DNA of 64,000 nucleotides from Pseudoscleropodium purum (Eukaryota; Streptophyta; Bryopsida; Hypnales; Brachytheciaceae): contig OZ017796.1 in NCBI GenBank assembly GCA_963969395.1, positions 42,770,243 through 42,834,242 of the forward strand, in the 5' to 3' direction. Below the pieces are notes generated by a model. That model ran no database searches and had not been told where the DNA came from. It saw only the letters and a program-made list of their open reading frames with translations. The translations under genes were made by a program, and so were the position numbers. How positions within the stretch are numbered: position 1 is the first letter of the stretch; every line of letters begins with the position of its first letter. Positions 25,805 to 37,057 of the stretch are shown one piece after another.

Positions 25805-27118
25805 CACTAAGAAAAACACATGTATTTTGTGACATTAGACCAAAAATAAGGCATGTTTTTGTAGATAGAAGGATGTTAGAGACTTAGGGTGGTGAATGGC
25901 AAAATTGTCTTGGATGTTGCAAAGAATGTATGAATGTTAGCAGAAAAAATACATTATGTTAAGAAAAAAAAGTATGTTCATTGAGACATCCAATAAAACA
26001 TTGTCATATTTTTTGTGATGTCTCAAAAACGTGACAATGCCACATCAGCAAAGGTATTTTTTGCAAAAAAAATGGCACCTAATGTGGCATCCAATGAGGA
26101 TGATGCTAGGACACTTTGATGCCATTTGAGAATTTTAAAACTATTTTCTTAAACATCAACTAAGACATCAATTGAGATGTCAAAATGTTTTTTGAAACAT
26201 TAACCAAGACATCAACTAAGATGTCCAAATGGTTTTTTAGATGTTAACTAAAACAATGTCATATCAATGAGAATGCTCATGATTAAAATTATACTTTTTA
26301 TACAATTCCAAAGTTTTACATATCACATATGGTTTGTCTACCCTCCTAACACCCCACTTGTATAAATAGTTTGTTTTTTCATGTCAACATATTTACAATA
26401 AGTGGCTTTTCAAGCCAAATATTATATATTGTGTATGGCATATTGTGTACAATGTTTTGTATATGACATGTTTATTGTGTATGGTATACAATGTATGGCC
26501 TATTGTATATTACCTATTGTGTATGATTTATATCTAAGTTGATCTTGCAAAATGTTTGGACATCTAAGTTGATGTTTTAAAAACATCTAGATGTTAAGTC
26601 GACACCTCAAAAAATTGAAACATGCTCATTAAGAATCTCCAAGAAAATGTCATTTATGATGTTTTCATGTCTCCATAGACATATGCCGTATAATACATAG
26701 TGGATGCTATAGATTTTCTAGAAAATTAACCTCATGTCATTATTGACGTTTGAAAAACATTTGCGCGTTACAATAGACGTTCAAATTGACAAGACCCAAG
26801 GCTTAGTACACTAATGACGTCAACAAAGGTCCGGATGAAAAAGTTGTTGATGTGGCATTGCACGCCCTATTGGTGCTCATGTGGAGGCTAGGTAGCAACC
26901 GCATGGCAACTTTTCATGGTCTTCGAAGACCATGTTTTTTCGTGATGTCCTCTAAAATTTTCTTGAAATCAAACCATATTTCTGTGATTTTTCATGTTTT
27001 TTGGCATGTTTGTCATGACACATTTGGTTGAACATCCTTATTAACATGAGTGATGATTACAGAAACATACCTACTACATTGTTTGGCATGTTACAAAAAA
27101 TGCGGGTTTCTTCTAGTG
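25805..27118. mobile_element. Non-autonomous CACTA (En/Spm) element with GAT target duplication
   Basis: The element begins CACTAAGAAAAACACATGTA and ends so that its reverse complement begins CACTAGAAGAAACCCGCATT. It is 1,314 bp and flanked by the 3-bp duplication GAT (25802-25804 and 27119-27121), as expected of the CACTA superfamily. The uninterrupted host unit (ATGTGGGGATGCTT) is found at 25,652 and in close form at 27,252, so the insertion site is confirmed by comparison. Near the ends are repeated ACATCAACTAAGA/TTAGTTGATGT-like motifs typical of CACTA subterminal repeats, and at 26,420-26,530 a TATTGTGTATGG minisatellite. There is no transposase frame, so it is a deletion derivative. Confidence 0.88.
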
Positions 27119-28124
27119 GATGTTTGGAACCAATGTTAATAATGCATACACCTCATACTCTTAAAGGGAGGAAAGAATCCTAAACAAATAATAATGATAA
27201 TGAAAATAAAAATTTAAGTCAAAAACCTTATTTGAATGTATAATCTTCAAGTATGTGGAGATGCTTTGGAACCAATTGTTCACAATGCACACACCTCAAT
27301 CATACTCTTGAAAGGTAGAAAAAATCCAAACCAAAAAAATTGAGAAAATATATACATAAGAATACATAAGATTATAGAAGAATTCATATAAAAATAAAAT
27401 TAAAGATCCTATTAATATAAATAAATACATGTATACATAATAGATATGTATTTTGTAAAAGAAAAAGATTTTATTCTTAATTCCTTAGTAATGTGTTCAT
27501 GTAGGTCCAAAATTAATTCAAAACTCATCTTCAAAATAAATAGATTCTATTTTTCTATGAATTTTACTCATAAATCTAAGAATATAAAATTTAAGATTCT
27601 AACTACTCCATTGATTGCATGACCATTTGGAAAAAAACTTTAGGAAATAGATTCAGCAAATCTTTAAATAAAAATTACATTAAAAATATAACCTGTGAAC
27701 ATTTGATTTGTGCGATGAATATAATTAATTTGAAAGTTTGAGAGTAATATGTTTTGGAAGCAATCTCATCAAATTGATAAAAAGAACCATACATCTTTCA
27801 AAACATCAACTGTCTAACTCCAAAAAAACAAACCCATTAGCCTTATAGCTCTTTAAAACAAGCTTGTATTTTCCTTGTTGAAAAACTCTCTCTATCTCCA
27901 TTTCAAGGAATAGCCTTTAGTTGTTGACTTCATGGAGCACCACAATGGCATTCCCTATGATTTGAAGTAGGAGGTTTACAAATCAACCATTTAAGACCTC
28001 AAATTGAATTATGGAAAGGTTAAACTTCTTGAAATATTTTTTAGTAAATTTTCCTTGAAAGACAAGTAGAATTGGCATTTAACCCAAGTCATTTCATATT
28101 TTTTTAGAGCTTTGTGGAATTAGT

Positions 28125-28305
28125 TATGAAATTTTGAAGTTGAAAAGGCATAGGGCTCTAAAATTGCCCACTTCCTCAAATGTACATTATTTGTATATTG
28201 CTGAAGGCTATGATAAAGCAACATGTACAAATAATGTACATTTGTAGAGGTGAGTGATTTTAGAGCTTGTGCATTCTTAAAACCTCCTACCTTAGTGCTT
28301 TGGTG
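28125..28305. repeat. Long imperfect hairpin of about 180 nt
   Basis: CAAATGTACATTATTTGTA at 28,178 pairs with its complement ending near 28,245 around a loop of about 13 nt (GAAGGCTATGATA). Outside it, GCTCTAAAAT-GCCCACTTC pairs with the segment around 28,255-28,275, extending the stem to about 60-65 bp with mismatches. It may be a small fold-back MITE or a hairpin RNA source. The overlapping minus-strand frame (28,120-28,383) is a by-product of the palindrome. Confidence 0.65.
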
Positions 28306-28420
28306 GCATATGAATAATAAGGGCCAATTCAATTTTAATAGGTTTTTGGCGGGAGCATTGGGCATAGTACGCCGGACCACCACATCTTATAGGCCATAAA
28401 TGCCTTGGCACTTCTTGATG

Positions 28421-28635
28421 CACCATGAGAAACCCGCATTTTAATTGAGAAGCTTAATTTTTTAAACAAATTTCGGGTGACGTTTAATGCAACAAACCCA
28501 TGTTTTTATGTCAACAAAATATCCAACATTACATCAATGTTGACATAAAAACATGTGTTTGCTGCATTTGACATCATCTAAAATTTGTTTAAAAAAATAA
28601 GGGCTTGTCACCTAAAACATGAGTTTCTTATAATG
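28421..28635. mobile_element. CACTA-derived fold-back MITE
   Basis: About 215 bp that is nearly entirely palindromic, with inner arms such as CATGTTTTTATGTCAACA and TGTTGACATAAAAACATG. The left end CACCATGAGAAACCCGCATT resembles the terminal repeat of the 25,805 CACTA element, which has GAAGAAACCCGCATT. The right end, reverse-complemented, starts CATTATAAGAAACTC. ATG flanks both ends (28418-28420 and 28636-28638), a possible 3-bp duplication. Confidence 0.6.
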
Positions 28636-29031
28636 ATGCCATAATCAATTAGAATGCAACTAGTGGCAATACTTAAGGCTTAGGCATGACTTGAAGTGAC
28701 TATCTATATTTTTTTTGTCTTTTAGCTTTCTTCAAATGGGCTCCATTTTGGTTGTCTAAAGTCCAAATCCTAATATTCTAGTGTATGTCCAATGTTAATT
28801 TTTGATGGGCTTCCGATGATTCAATAGCATTTTAAAGGTTTAATTTTACATCAATCAAAAAATAGAAATATGTAAAAAGGATTTTGCCGTGATCCATTGA
28901 AGATGCTCTTGCTACCTTCGCTCGCAAGTGTGCACTGATTCATGATTTGTGCTTTCGTGTTTTTAAACGTGCTTTTCATAATTTCAATTGCAACATTCAA
29001 GCTCGATCAGTGGCGGATACTTCTGCAACAA

Positions 29032-29048
29032 TTTAGGGTTTAGGGTTT
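29032..29048 (+). promoter_or_regulatory. Double telo-box upstream of the PGP phosphatase gene
   Basis: TTTAGGGTTTAGGGTTT lies about 125 bp before the start codon at 29172, in reverse orientation relative to the gene. It matches the telo-box placement at the other intact genes on the left half of the window. Confidence 0.45.
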
Positions 29049-29171
29049 CTAATTCTCCTTGCTCTGTTACTTTTTCAGTTCTTTGTAGTGGGCATCTTGT
29101 TTTCTGTGACTTTTCCAGAGCGTTGCGTTGCAAGAATTTCAAGTTTTGACGATGCTGCACCCATTCTAGCC

Positions 29172-32100
29172 ATGCGATCTTCGTGTGGCTCCCACTTGCT
29201 GCGCTCTCCTCTTTCAACCACCGTGCTGCGCATTCCGAGCCAGAGTGTTCGCGTCTCGGTTCACAATGTTGATCTAAGATGCTGGTTCACAAACCACAGC
29301 TGGAATTACAGAACACGAGAATCACAACTACCAAGGTTAAGGTTTCAAATTGGAGCTAGGGCCGCCAAGGGCGTTGGCATGGATGCGACTGGAACGGGTA
29401 AGTGGTCGGTTCTAGTCTATAGGAAGGACCTACATGTTCATGCGGGGAGTTTTCTTAGAAATCCAAGTTTATTTCAAAAGCATTGACGAAATTCTGAGCA
29501 TCAAATGCAATGTTCGTCTCTGGTATAAAATTTGGCCTCATATGAATTCTATCGTTCTCACGCTGTGATCTATGAATTCAATGATTCGTTTTTAACACCA
29601 TGAATCCCTGGTCCTGAATTTTAGGGGCCAGGGAAACTCTGATCAAGAAGTGTATCCCGTTGTCATATCGTCTTCTTGGAATTTTAGGTTTAGGGTTTGG
29701 AGAAAGAATCAGGCCTTCTGTTTTTTGAGCAATTTTTAGTGATCACACAGGGACTTTCGTTAGTCTAGTTTCGCCAGTCTGTGAGATCACATGCTATGTT
29801 CTTCTCTTATTCTGGTGATGTAGAATTTGGCCCATCTGAAGTTTATTTTGTTGACAATATTATCAATCGTTTTATACCCATGCATCCTTGTTTCTTTAGG
29901 GGCTAGTGAAGCTATGCTCAAAAGAGTATCACGTTATCATTTGGAAATGGAGGTTTAGGGTTTGGAATTTCAGGTTTAGGGTCTAGAGAAAGAATGTTGA
30001 CATTATTTGTGATAGTACCATGTAGACAAGCAAACTGCGGATTCACGGGAAGCGACGTCTTCTTCGGGGTCCCCAGAAGTGCCTGCGACAATTAGGGTTT
30101 CGGAGGAGATGGGCCAATTGGAGCCAGAGGGACCAGACTCTGATGTGAGAGATGGTGTGAAGATGAACAAGTCCATCTGGTCGAAATTAGGGCAGAGAAT
30201 CAACATCGCAGGAATCCAATTCGCATCTCGAATCATGTTATGGGATCGGCATCTTGCCATTCCTCATATCAGCGTCCCGGACATAAGGTAAATACCACAG
30301 CCAAATGTTTCAGGGGCTTGTTGCTATGCATATTCGTTCTCCTCTTTAAACACTCATGGTGAATGTCATCGTTTGCTTCTACTCTCTGACTAGGGTTTGA
30401 ACTTGATATTGGCAAGAAGGACTCTGTTATTAAAAGCAAGTCGCAAGTTAGTACCCGCCGAGCTTCTGGGCGGTGAAGCAGGCACTTGCAAATAAAATTT
30501 GATGAACGTACCCTAAATTGTCATTATCGGACATTATTTGTCATTATCTCACTGCGAAAGGCGTTTTATATTCCAATCAATATCTAATTCTTCTTAAATT
30601 CAATTTGAGTACCTTATTTGCAAAATATTATTGTAGTATCTTGAAAAGCACGTTGTGTTTGTGCTGATCTCGATTTTCAGTTGTTGATTCTAAGTATACT
30701 ATGACAACATAAATGCCAGAGGTTTCTTTCTAGAGTTATGGTTTCGTTACCACATAGAAACAGGGTTGGGAGATGTCCATGACTGGATTGTTTCTGCAGG
30801 TGGATAGACTGGAAGGCTTTACATGATCGTGGCTTCCAAGGTGTGGTATTTGACAAGGACAACACTCTCACTGCACCTTACGCGCTTGCGGTGTGGCCAG
30901 CCCTTGCGACACCCCTTCAGGAATGCCAGTCCGTTTTCGAGGGCCGAATTGCCTTGCTAAGCAACTCAGCTGGTACGTGGGTCATCTTGCTTGTAGAAAT
31001 ACGTCAATTGTAATTTTGATCACTTCCATGCCAACTGCATGCTTGCATAGTGACTTCCCTAGTATGGCATGTTTTGATCAAGATGAAAATTGGGTTGAGA
31101 GCAGGGTTGTATCAATTCGATCCTGATGGAGTAGAGGCGAAAGCATTGGAGGATAGACTGGGTATTCCTGTTATTCGCCATGGTATGATTCCATGTCCAG
31201 ATCTGAAATATTTTTCTCATCAAGTGCTTAGTTTCTTATTTTTGTAGACGTGAAGTGATTACAATTGATCAGGTATCAAGATAAAGACTTCGCCATAAGT
31301 GCAGTTGAAGACACATGCCGTTTGAAGTATCAGACGTTAATTCTATGTGGTGAACGGTTCTGTCTCACCAGTTTTTTTTCCAGAAATTACTTACTTGGAA
31401 CGTGGATTAAATTATTATGTGGTATCTGTCGACTCGTTATTCAGGGACGAAAAAGCCAGCAGGGACTGCTGAGGATCTTGCAAAGCATTTTCGATGTGAC
31501 CCATCACGCCTTGTAATGGTATTTGTTTCCTTTTCGTGAAACACAGCTCCCTATTGTATGGTTGAGTCGCTGCAAAGAAGTGCTTATGCCTTCCTATGGA
31601 GCGCCTCCTTTAATTGAAATATGCGCTTGAGTTTGATGGGATGGTTCAGTTCCATTTAACCTGTTCTAGAGGGATGTGCCACCTGTTCAAAGCTCAGGTT
31701 TTCGTGAACAGGGATGTGTCATTTGCATCCTCTGAGCTTTTGTGCTTCTCAAATTGACCGTAATGTTCTGCCCAAAACTTGCAGGTAGGAGATCGCTACT
31801 TCACAGACATTGTTTTTGGCAATAACAATGGTTTGCTCACAATCAGGCCCGCTCCACTCACACTTATCGGCGAACCTTTTATCGTGCAGAAGGTATGGTT
31901 TTTTCTCTCATACAGAAAGATGATCGTATATCTCCGATTTCCTTGTGTCAAAATTTATTAGCTTCTGATCGAAGTTTTGTTCCCCCTGAAATTGGTGAAT
32001 GGTATAACCACCCATTGTCGACCAGGGACCCATCCCAAACCTGTAGGGTGCACTATTTCCAACCAAGGCTGGAATAAATGTTCAACCAGAGCTTTGAATG

Positions 32101-32999
32101 TGTTTTTTCCCTTTTTCAAAGTTAAGACTAGTCAAGTCATGACATATGTCCCAAAGAAGTGAGCAGAAAGAAGTTCTTGAATGATCAAGATTGGAAGACT
32201 CTACATGTTGGCTATAGGTTTGGACCAGTTGTCCACTTTCAAAATTCATAGTAATTTGAATTCAAAGAATAAAATCATGAAAATTTGGCAATCCCCATGA
32301 TTTCTATCTCCCTACATGCCAAAGAATTTACATTGCCTTTTACTACTCCAGAACATGTGCAGATCGCTTAAGTGGTGGACAATGGGTGGTTCTGCCATAG
32401 CTGCTTTTGTAGATAGAATTTGGGACAGGAGTAGTTTTGAGGACCCGCTGTGCAGTCCCGGCATTTTGGAGGGTGTTGTAGGTGATGAAAAGGACCCTCA
32501 TGAATTTATATAAACTGAAGGTCAATGAGATCAATGCTGCTAGGAGACCCTTGCTATAAATTTTTATTAGACCCTATGGGCGACGCCCTGCTAGCCGCTC
32601 TAGCCTTATCACAATCCATACTCGCTCTGTTCCAATTGGTTTGTGATTTCTGAATGTCTTCGAAGAGCACCGTGGAGCTGGGATTGGGGGTCTTCAAGCA
32701 TTGGTCCTGGAGGAAAGAAACCCTTTAGTCTGCTGGTTTTCTCCTCGATGTCTTCTACAGTACAAACTAGCCGATTGGTATTCATATTTTGTCTAAAGGA
32801 CGCTTTCAATTTTTGACTGATAGCAAGTGCAGTGTGTCGGTACTTAACCGTTGAAGATTTCCTGGCTTTCCGTGACATGCAGGTGAGGATGTTTGAAGAC
32901 GCTGTAGTTGGGCGCTGGCTGAGGCAAAAAGTCCAACCTAAAGAGCATACTCTCTTCACCTCCCCTCATGACTTCATCAAGGACTCTGCCTGTTGGTAG
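29172..32999 (+). CDS. PGP phosphatase (YqeG-like HAD phosphatase), organelle-targeted
   Basis: Exons 29172-29397, 30026-30287, 30800-30972, 31105-31182, 31445-31518, 31785-31892 and 32883-32999 join in frame into 345 residues, close to the plant plastid phosphatidylglycerophosphate phosphatase PGPP1. This enzyme dephosphorylates PGP to phosphatidylglycerol, the main thylakoid phospholipid. HAD motifs are intact: motif I VVFDKDNTLT (nucleophile D181, acid D183), motif II LLSNSAG, motif III KKPAGT with the catalytic lysine, and motif IV GDRYFTDIVFGNNNG. The first 75 residues are Ser/Arg-rich with few acids (MRSSCGSHLLRSPLSTTVLR), fitting a transit peptide. Residues 76-135 are poorly conserved, and IAGIQFASRIMLWDRH just after that may be a membrane-contact helix. 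The start is the first ATG of the open frame; an upstream GTG extension was rejected. The C-terminus (FTSPHDFIKDSACW) is family-like up to the last few residues. Confidence 0.93.
29560..30000 (+). repeat. Diverged direct duplication in PGP phosphatase intron 1
   Basis: Two copies about 280 bp apart share ATCGTT, a GCATCC/GAATCCCTGG segment, TTTAGGGGC-AG-GAA, GTATC-CGTT-TCAT and GGTTTAGGGTTTGGA, ending in AGAGAAAGAATG or AGAAAGAATC. The second copy ends at about 30,000, just before the exon 2 acceptor, so an ancestral tandem duplication reached the splice-site region. Confidence 0.55.
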
Positions 33000-34009
33000 T
33001 CACATTCTTCTGGATAGATGATTTGTTCCTCGGCTCAGGCTGTACAGCTTCATCCAGATATTGATCACTGCAAGGTATCCAATAGCTTGGCTTGTAGCCA
33101 TGATGCTTTCTCCAGCAAAGGTGGTCTAACAAGCAACAACACAATTCAAGGAAGTCTCTTATGACCCATTCTTTGGTGAATTAAATCATTGGTTCAATGG
33201 CAAGTTGAGGTTAGAATGTTCGTAGGTTTACCCCAGTTATGTCCATATGTACAGTACACTATGCCTTGGCTTTTTGACCATACGGGGTCTTTGCCCACCA
33301 TTGTGAATTCAGATCGGAGATTGTTATAAAACATAACTGTCTCATGGGATGGTTGAGCTGTTTAAGTTTACCTTCTGATATTACTTTCGAGCTTTTGCAT
33401 TCTATGTGTTTCACTTCCAGATTACTTGTGGAAGGCGAAGGCTTAAATTTGATAAACTAATCATGCTTTCGTTGTCTCACAGTTTTACAGTGTCGATGAC
33501 CCATAAATTGTGTGGTCTATGTCATGAAACAGATACTCCCACACATTGGTAATGGCAGGTGTTAGGATATGAGCTTCCATTTCTTGGCTCTGCACTGAAA
33601 AGAGTTTTCAAAGAATTGTCTCACATTGAAGAGGAGGAAGGTCATATTTTGACACCCCAACTTGCACAATGAGCACTAAAATGGACAGTTGCAATTCAAA
33701 CTATATGGCCTTTGGAACATCAGAAGCATTACATTAGAGTCCCTCAACATGAGAGCCCAACCCACTACTCAAACCAAATCTCCAGAACAACTTTACAATA
33801 GCCATTTCAGAAAATATGTACTTGAAAAGTCGTTCTCTATGCATAATATTCTTAAAAGGAGCTGGGAATACCTAATGCCCAACAACGAATTCAAGGAAGA
33901 ATCAAGGTATCCAAGATGTTTTAATTAGACTTCTTTCATTGGCACAACTCCCTTTCCATATTGAGTTCATTCTACAATACAGCTATATAGAAAAGGGTGG
34001 GTAACAAGG

Positions 34010-34290
34010 TTGTTTTTTCATTTTTTATGAAGTGTCAAAGTGGTGATATAAAATGTTGTAGTAGTGCTCCAAATTTTTGCAGTCATCCACATATTGGATA
34101 GAAAATATTACATTAGCGCATATCACATGTCCATGTATAATTTTGTTCTTATCCACAATCTAGTGATTTCATCCAAGATTTTTTTTTAATTTGAAATTTT
34201 GTGGCAAAAACTTCATGGTTTGTTGCCATTTTTTGAGCCAAATTATTTTTTTCTAGTGCAATTTAGCAATGTAATGCCAAAAAAAACCCA
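34010..34290 (-). mobile_element. 0.28-kb T-run MITE-like element, copy a (reverse)
   Basis: Copy in reverse orientation. Shared landmarks read on its own strand: AAATTGCACTAGAAAA, AATTTGGCT-AAAAAATGG, CTTGGATGAAATCA, TATTTTCTATCCAATATG, TGGATGA and ATTTGGAGCACTAC, then a CACTT-G-CACTTCATAAAAAATGAAAAAA end. The element starts with a T-run and ends with an A-run, giving simple inverted ends. There is no coding capacity and no clear target duplication. Confidence 0.75.
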
Positions 34291-35927
34291 ATGGGCAACC
34301 AACACTATTCTATAATGATTTGAGGGCTAGAACTCAAAAACAACTAGGATTTTATTATTCTTACACTAAAACTCTTTTGTACAATCTTTCTACAACTACG
34401 TTCTAGAATAACCTATGCACTTGTCACACTATGATTTACACTTGTCACAAATTCAAACTATGTTGTAGTCATTTCTTTGAAATTGTAGGTATCCCCTATT
34501 GACAAGGTTAGGATGTAGAAAAATTCACTCTCAACATTTGAGGTTGCTTCAATTTTAACTAGAGTTGACAATGAAGGCCAGTTGCCCTTGGACTTGTAGA
34601 CCTTTTGAATCTAGTAGTCTAGAGGCTCTCGATGGGAAAATTTTCAACACTTGATCGTCTAATTGTCTTTCCAAGCTTTAGTCCATATATATATATTAAG
34701 TGGAATTATAGAGCTAGAAGGGTTGGAGGCTTAACTACTGTCTATTGATTGAAGAAGAAAAAAAACATACTATAGGAGCTAACCCATTTCCAACCACTTA
34801 AGCAATGGCAAATATGAGAAGTGTATATTTCTTGAGTGCAAAAAATTTCCTTGATATAGAAAAAGAATTTGGAAGGATTATATAATTTTCCAAAATTTTT
34901 TAACTCAAAATATAATTATCATTCATTTTTTAGCTAAACTATATTGTACAACATGTACTCGTCATATAGACCTTTCTATTTCCAACCATGGGTTGGTTGC
35001 AATATTGAGAGCCTGTCAACCAATCATAATGCGCTTCAACCTTTTCAAGAATTGTGCCACAACTTTACAAAAAGAGAACACTCTATAGGTTGGAAAAGGG
35101 GGGTGATAAAAAATAAATTGGCTCCTATACAATCTCTTGCTTTTTGATGAGTTATGTTGCGAGGGTGTAAGCTCTTTTTTAGCATTATTAGAACTTGTTA
35201 TCTTAATAACTTCCCTTGAAATTGAACTTTGTAGTTGTATTAGTAGGAAACTGGACTCCTTGTTGGGCTCTTATAGTCATGTTTCCTATTATTTTTTATT
35301 GCTCCATATTTGCAGGTAGGAAGCAATGAAGCATGCACTAACTTAACTCATTCCAACTAATGAAATGAAACTTGTCAAGTGCAATTTCTAATCCTATTGG
35401 AAGTTTTGACAAATTTGCAAATTTCAATATTTTATAGTGATATGAACTTTAGACCTATAACCATGATTTGTTGATTTTCTAGTTTTAGAGTGACATATAA
35501 CTTTGGTTTATACCTTGACATTATACACTATAATATACATTTATGGTGAAAATTTCAGATTTTTTGAGTATAGTTTGTATTTGATATGAATTTTCTTCAT
35601 TTTTTCCTTAAGAAATTCACAGTATTTCCAAATTTTCCCCAAAAAAATTTGAAATTTTTTTTGACTTGTAGCTGACATATAATTTCATATCGTGATATTA
35701 AATATAAAATCTTTCATTTGTATCCAGCTGCAAAATGGTAGCAAACAGTGAAGGACAGTAGTGAGGCTTGAAAGCTGGGTCCGTCCTTTTAGGGTTAACT
35801 ACGAAGAGAGAATCGTGGAGCCCTGGCTGGGGTCTGTGTCAGTTTCAGTTTAGTTAGTTGGAGCTCCAGGATGGCCAGTGCCAGCAGCACGACATGAGAG
35901 CCTACACTCAGTCCCGTCCCAGTGTGT

Positions 35928-36210
35928 TTTTTTTCCGGCGATTTGTCGTCAAATTGCACCAAATTTTTTTGCCTGGCACCAAGTCTATAGAAAAAAAATG
36001 GTAGTGAAAGAGCCAAAAATCACTAGAAAACTTCAAAAAGATAAAAAAATCTTAGATGAAATTGCCTAATTGTGGATGAAAATAGAATTATGGATATGTA
36101 ATATGCACTAATGTCATATTTTCTATTCAATATGTGGATGAATGTTGAAATTTAGAGCACCAGTATAACAATCAGTGTTGCCACTTTGTAAAAAACGAAA
36201 AAAAAAAACC
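35928..36210 (+). mobile_element. 0.28-kb T-run MITE-like element, copy b
   Basis: Contains AAATTGCACCAAATTTT, ATCTTAGATGAAATTGCC, TATTTTCTATTCAATATG, TGGATGAATGTTGAAATTT and GCCACTTTGTAAAAAACG, then an A-run. It lies about 0.85 kb upstream of the MBOAT start codon and so may be within that promoter. Confidence 0.75.
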
Positions 36211-36596
36211 TGTCCCGTCCCTTCCCGTCTCGGATACAATCGCGGGGAGCATGGCAGGATGGTCCTCATCACCAGGGCAGTGCCTTATTGCAATAAGTTG
36301 CTGCAGTACGTAGCTAGGGCAGGGAGTCAGGATGGAAGTGCTGGGGGAGCACTCAATTGCAAGGAAGCTAAGTGCCATGCCATAGTGCTGGACTGCCGGA
36401 AGAGCTAACTTAGAGCAGCTAGCTAGTCCACGAGAACTGCACCAGAGTGAGATCCAGCAGCGAACCATCTAGCTAGCTAACCAGGCGTCCGCGAGCAGCC
36501 TGATTCTCCTACCTCGCTCCCGTCGAAGTCCCCTTTCAAATCCTGCTCCTCCATATATGCCCCCTGGCCCCGCGCCGGCAGTCCTGCACGCTCTAG

Positions 36597-36935
36597 TGAC
36601 GCTCGCTCGCTCGCTCCCTCTGCTGGAATGCGGGGGTCGTGTTGTGCTGCCAAGTCGAGCAGAAGGATGTCGGAAGGAACTTAGGAGGAACTTAGTTTCT
36701 AGATGGGAGAGTTACGTTAGCCGCTGGGCCTCCTGTCCTCTCTTCACCGCATCCGCTGATCGAATTCATCGTATGAAGCTTAAATAGTATTCCGTAGTCC
36801 TTCTCCGGACTGTCAATAGTCATCCACCCTCCACCCCATCCTGGATCTGATCGTTGTAGCGGACTTGATGCATTCCAGTGCGCCATGCCCCACCCCACCT
36901 CGAAGGTAGTTAGTTGGTTAGTTAGTTAGTTAGTT
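36597..36935 (+). repeat. Short tandem repeats upstream of the MBOAT gene
   Basis: A (GCTC)4-type run at about 36,600-36,617 and an imperfect (GTTA)n run at about 36,905-36,935 lie in the GC-richer promoter or leader of the MBOAT gene. A short upstream frame (ATGGACATCTAG, about 36,990) precedes the main start and could lower translation. Confidence 0.55.
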
Positions 36936-37057
36936 CCGGTGGTGAAGTTAATTAAGGTAGAGAGGGGCTCGTGCATTGGCCGCACCGGACATGGACATCT
37001 AGCTCGCTCGTCAGAGTACTGAGGACGGATTGGACGAGGAGAGCCCCGGGCGTGGCT

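Larger units (their letters stand above)
23700..28005. repeat. Large inverted repeat (fold-back), arms about 1.4 kb
   Basis: The left arm (about 23,700-25,185) and right arm (about 25,285-28,005, less a 1.3-kb insertion) are reverse complements around a loop of about 100 bp. Matching landmarks, left to right arm: AATGCCATTGTAG-GCT (23,770) with 27,945; GAGATTGCTTCCAAAACAT (23,900) with 27,757; AGAATAGAATCTA (24,105) with 27,540; CTATGGCCATAGT (25,120) with 25,340; GGGCAATTTTACA (25,160) with 25,300. Each arm also holds repeated units of about 115 bp containing the CTTGAAG and ATGTGGGGAT motifs. The layout resembles a non-autonomous element with very long terminal inverted repeats; no transposase frame is present. 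Confidence 0.8.
33000..36557. other. Gene-free spacer with two short transposons
   Basis: 3.5 kb, AT-rich except the last 0.4 kb. Apart from the two copies of the 0.28-kb element listed separately, I find no supported gene; plus-strand frames at 33,689, 34,944 and 35,137 lack motifs. Confidence 0.5.

Noticed and set aside
28120..28383. 87-codon minus-strand frame
   Set aside because: It coincides with the long hairpin; its codons are a by-product of the palindrome and it has no homology that I recognise.
29088..29171. 5' extension of the PGP phosphatase frame
   Set aside because: It begins with GTG, not ATG, and the first ATG at 29172 gives a good transit-peptide-like start.
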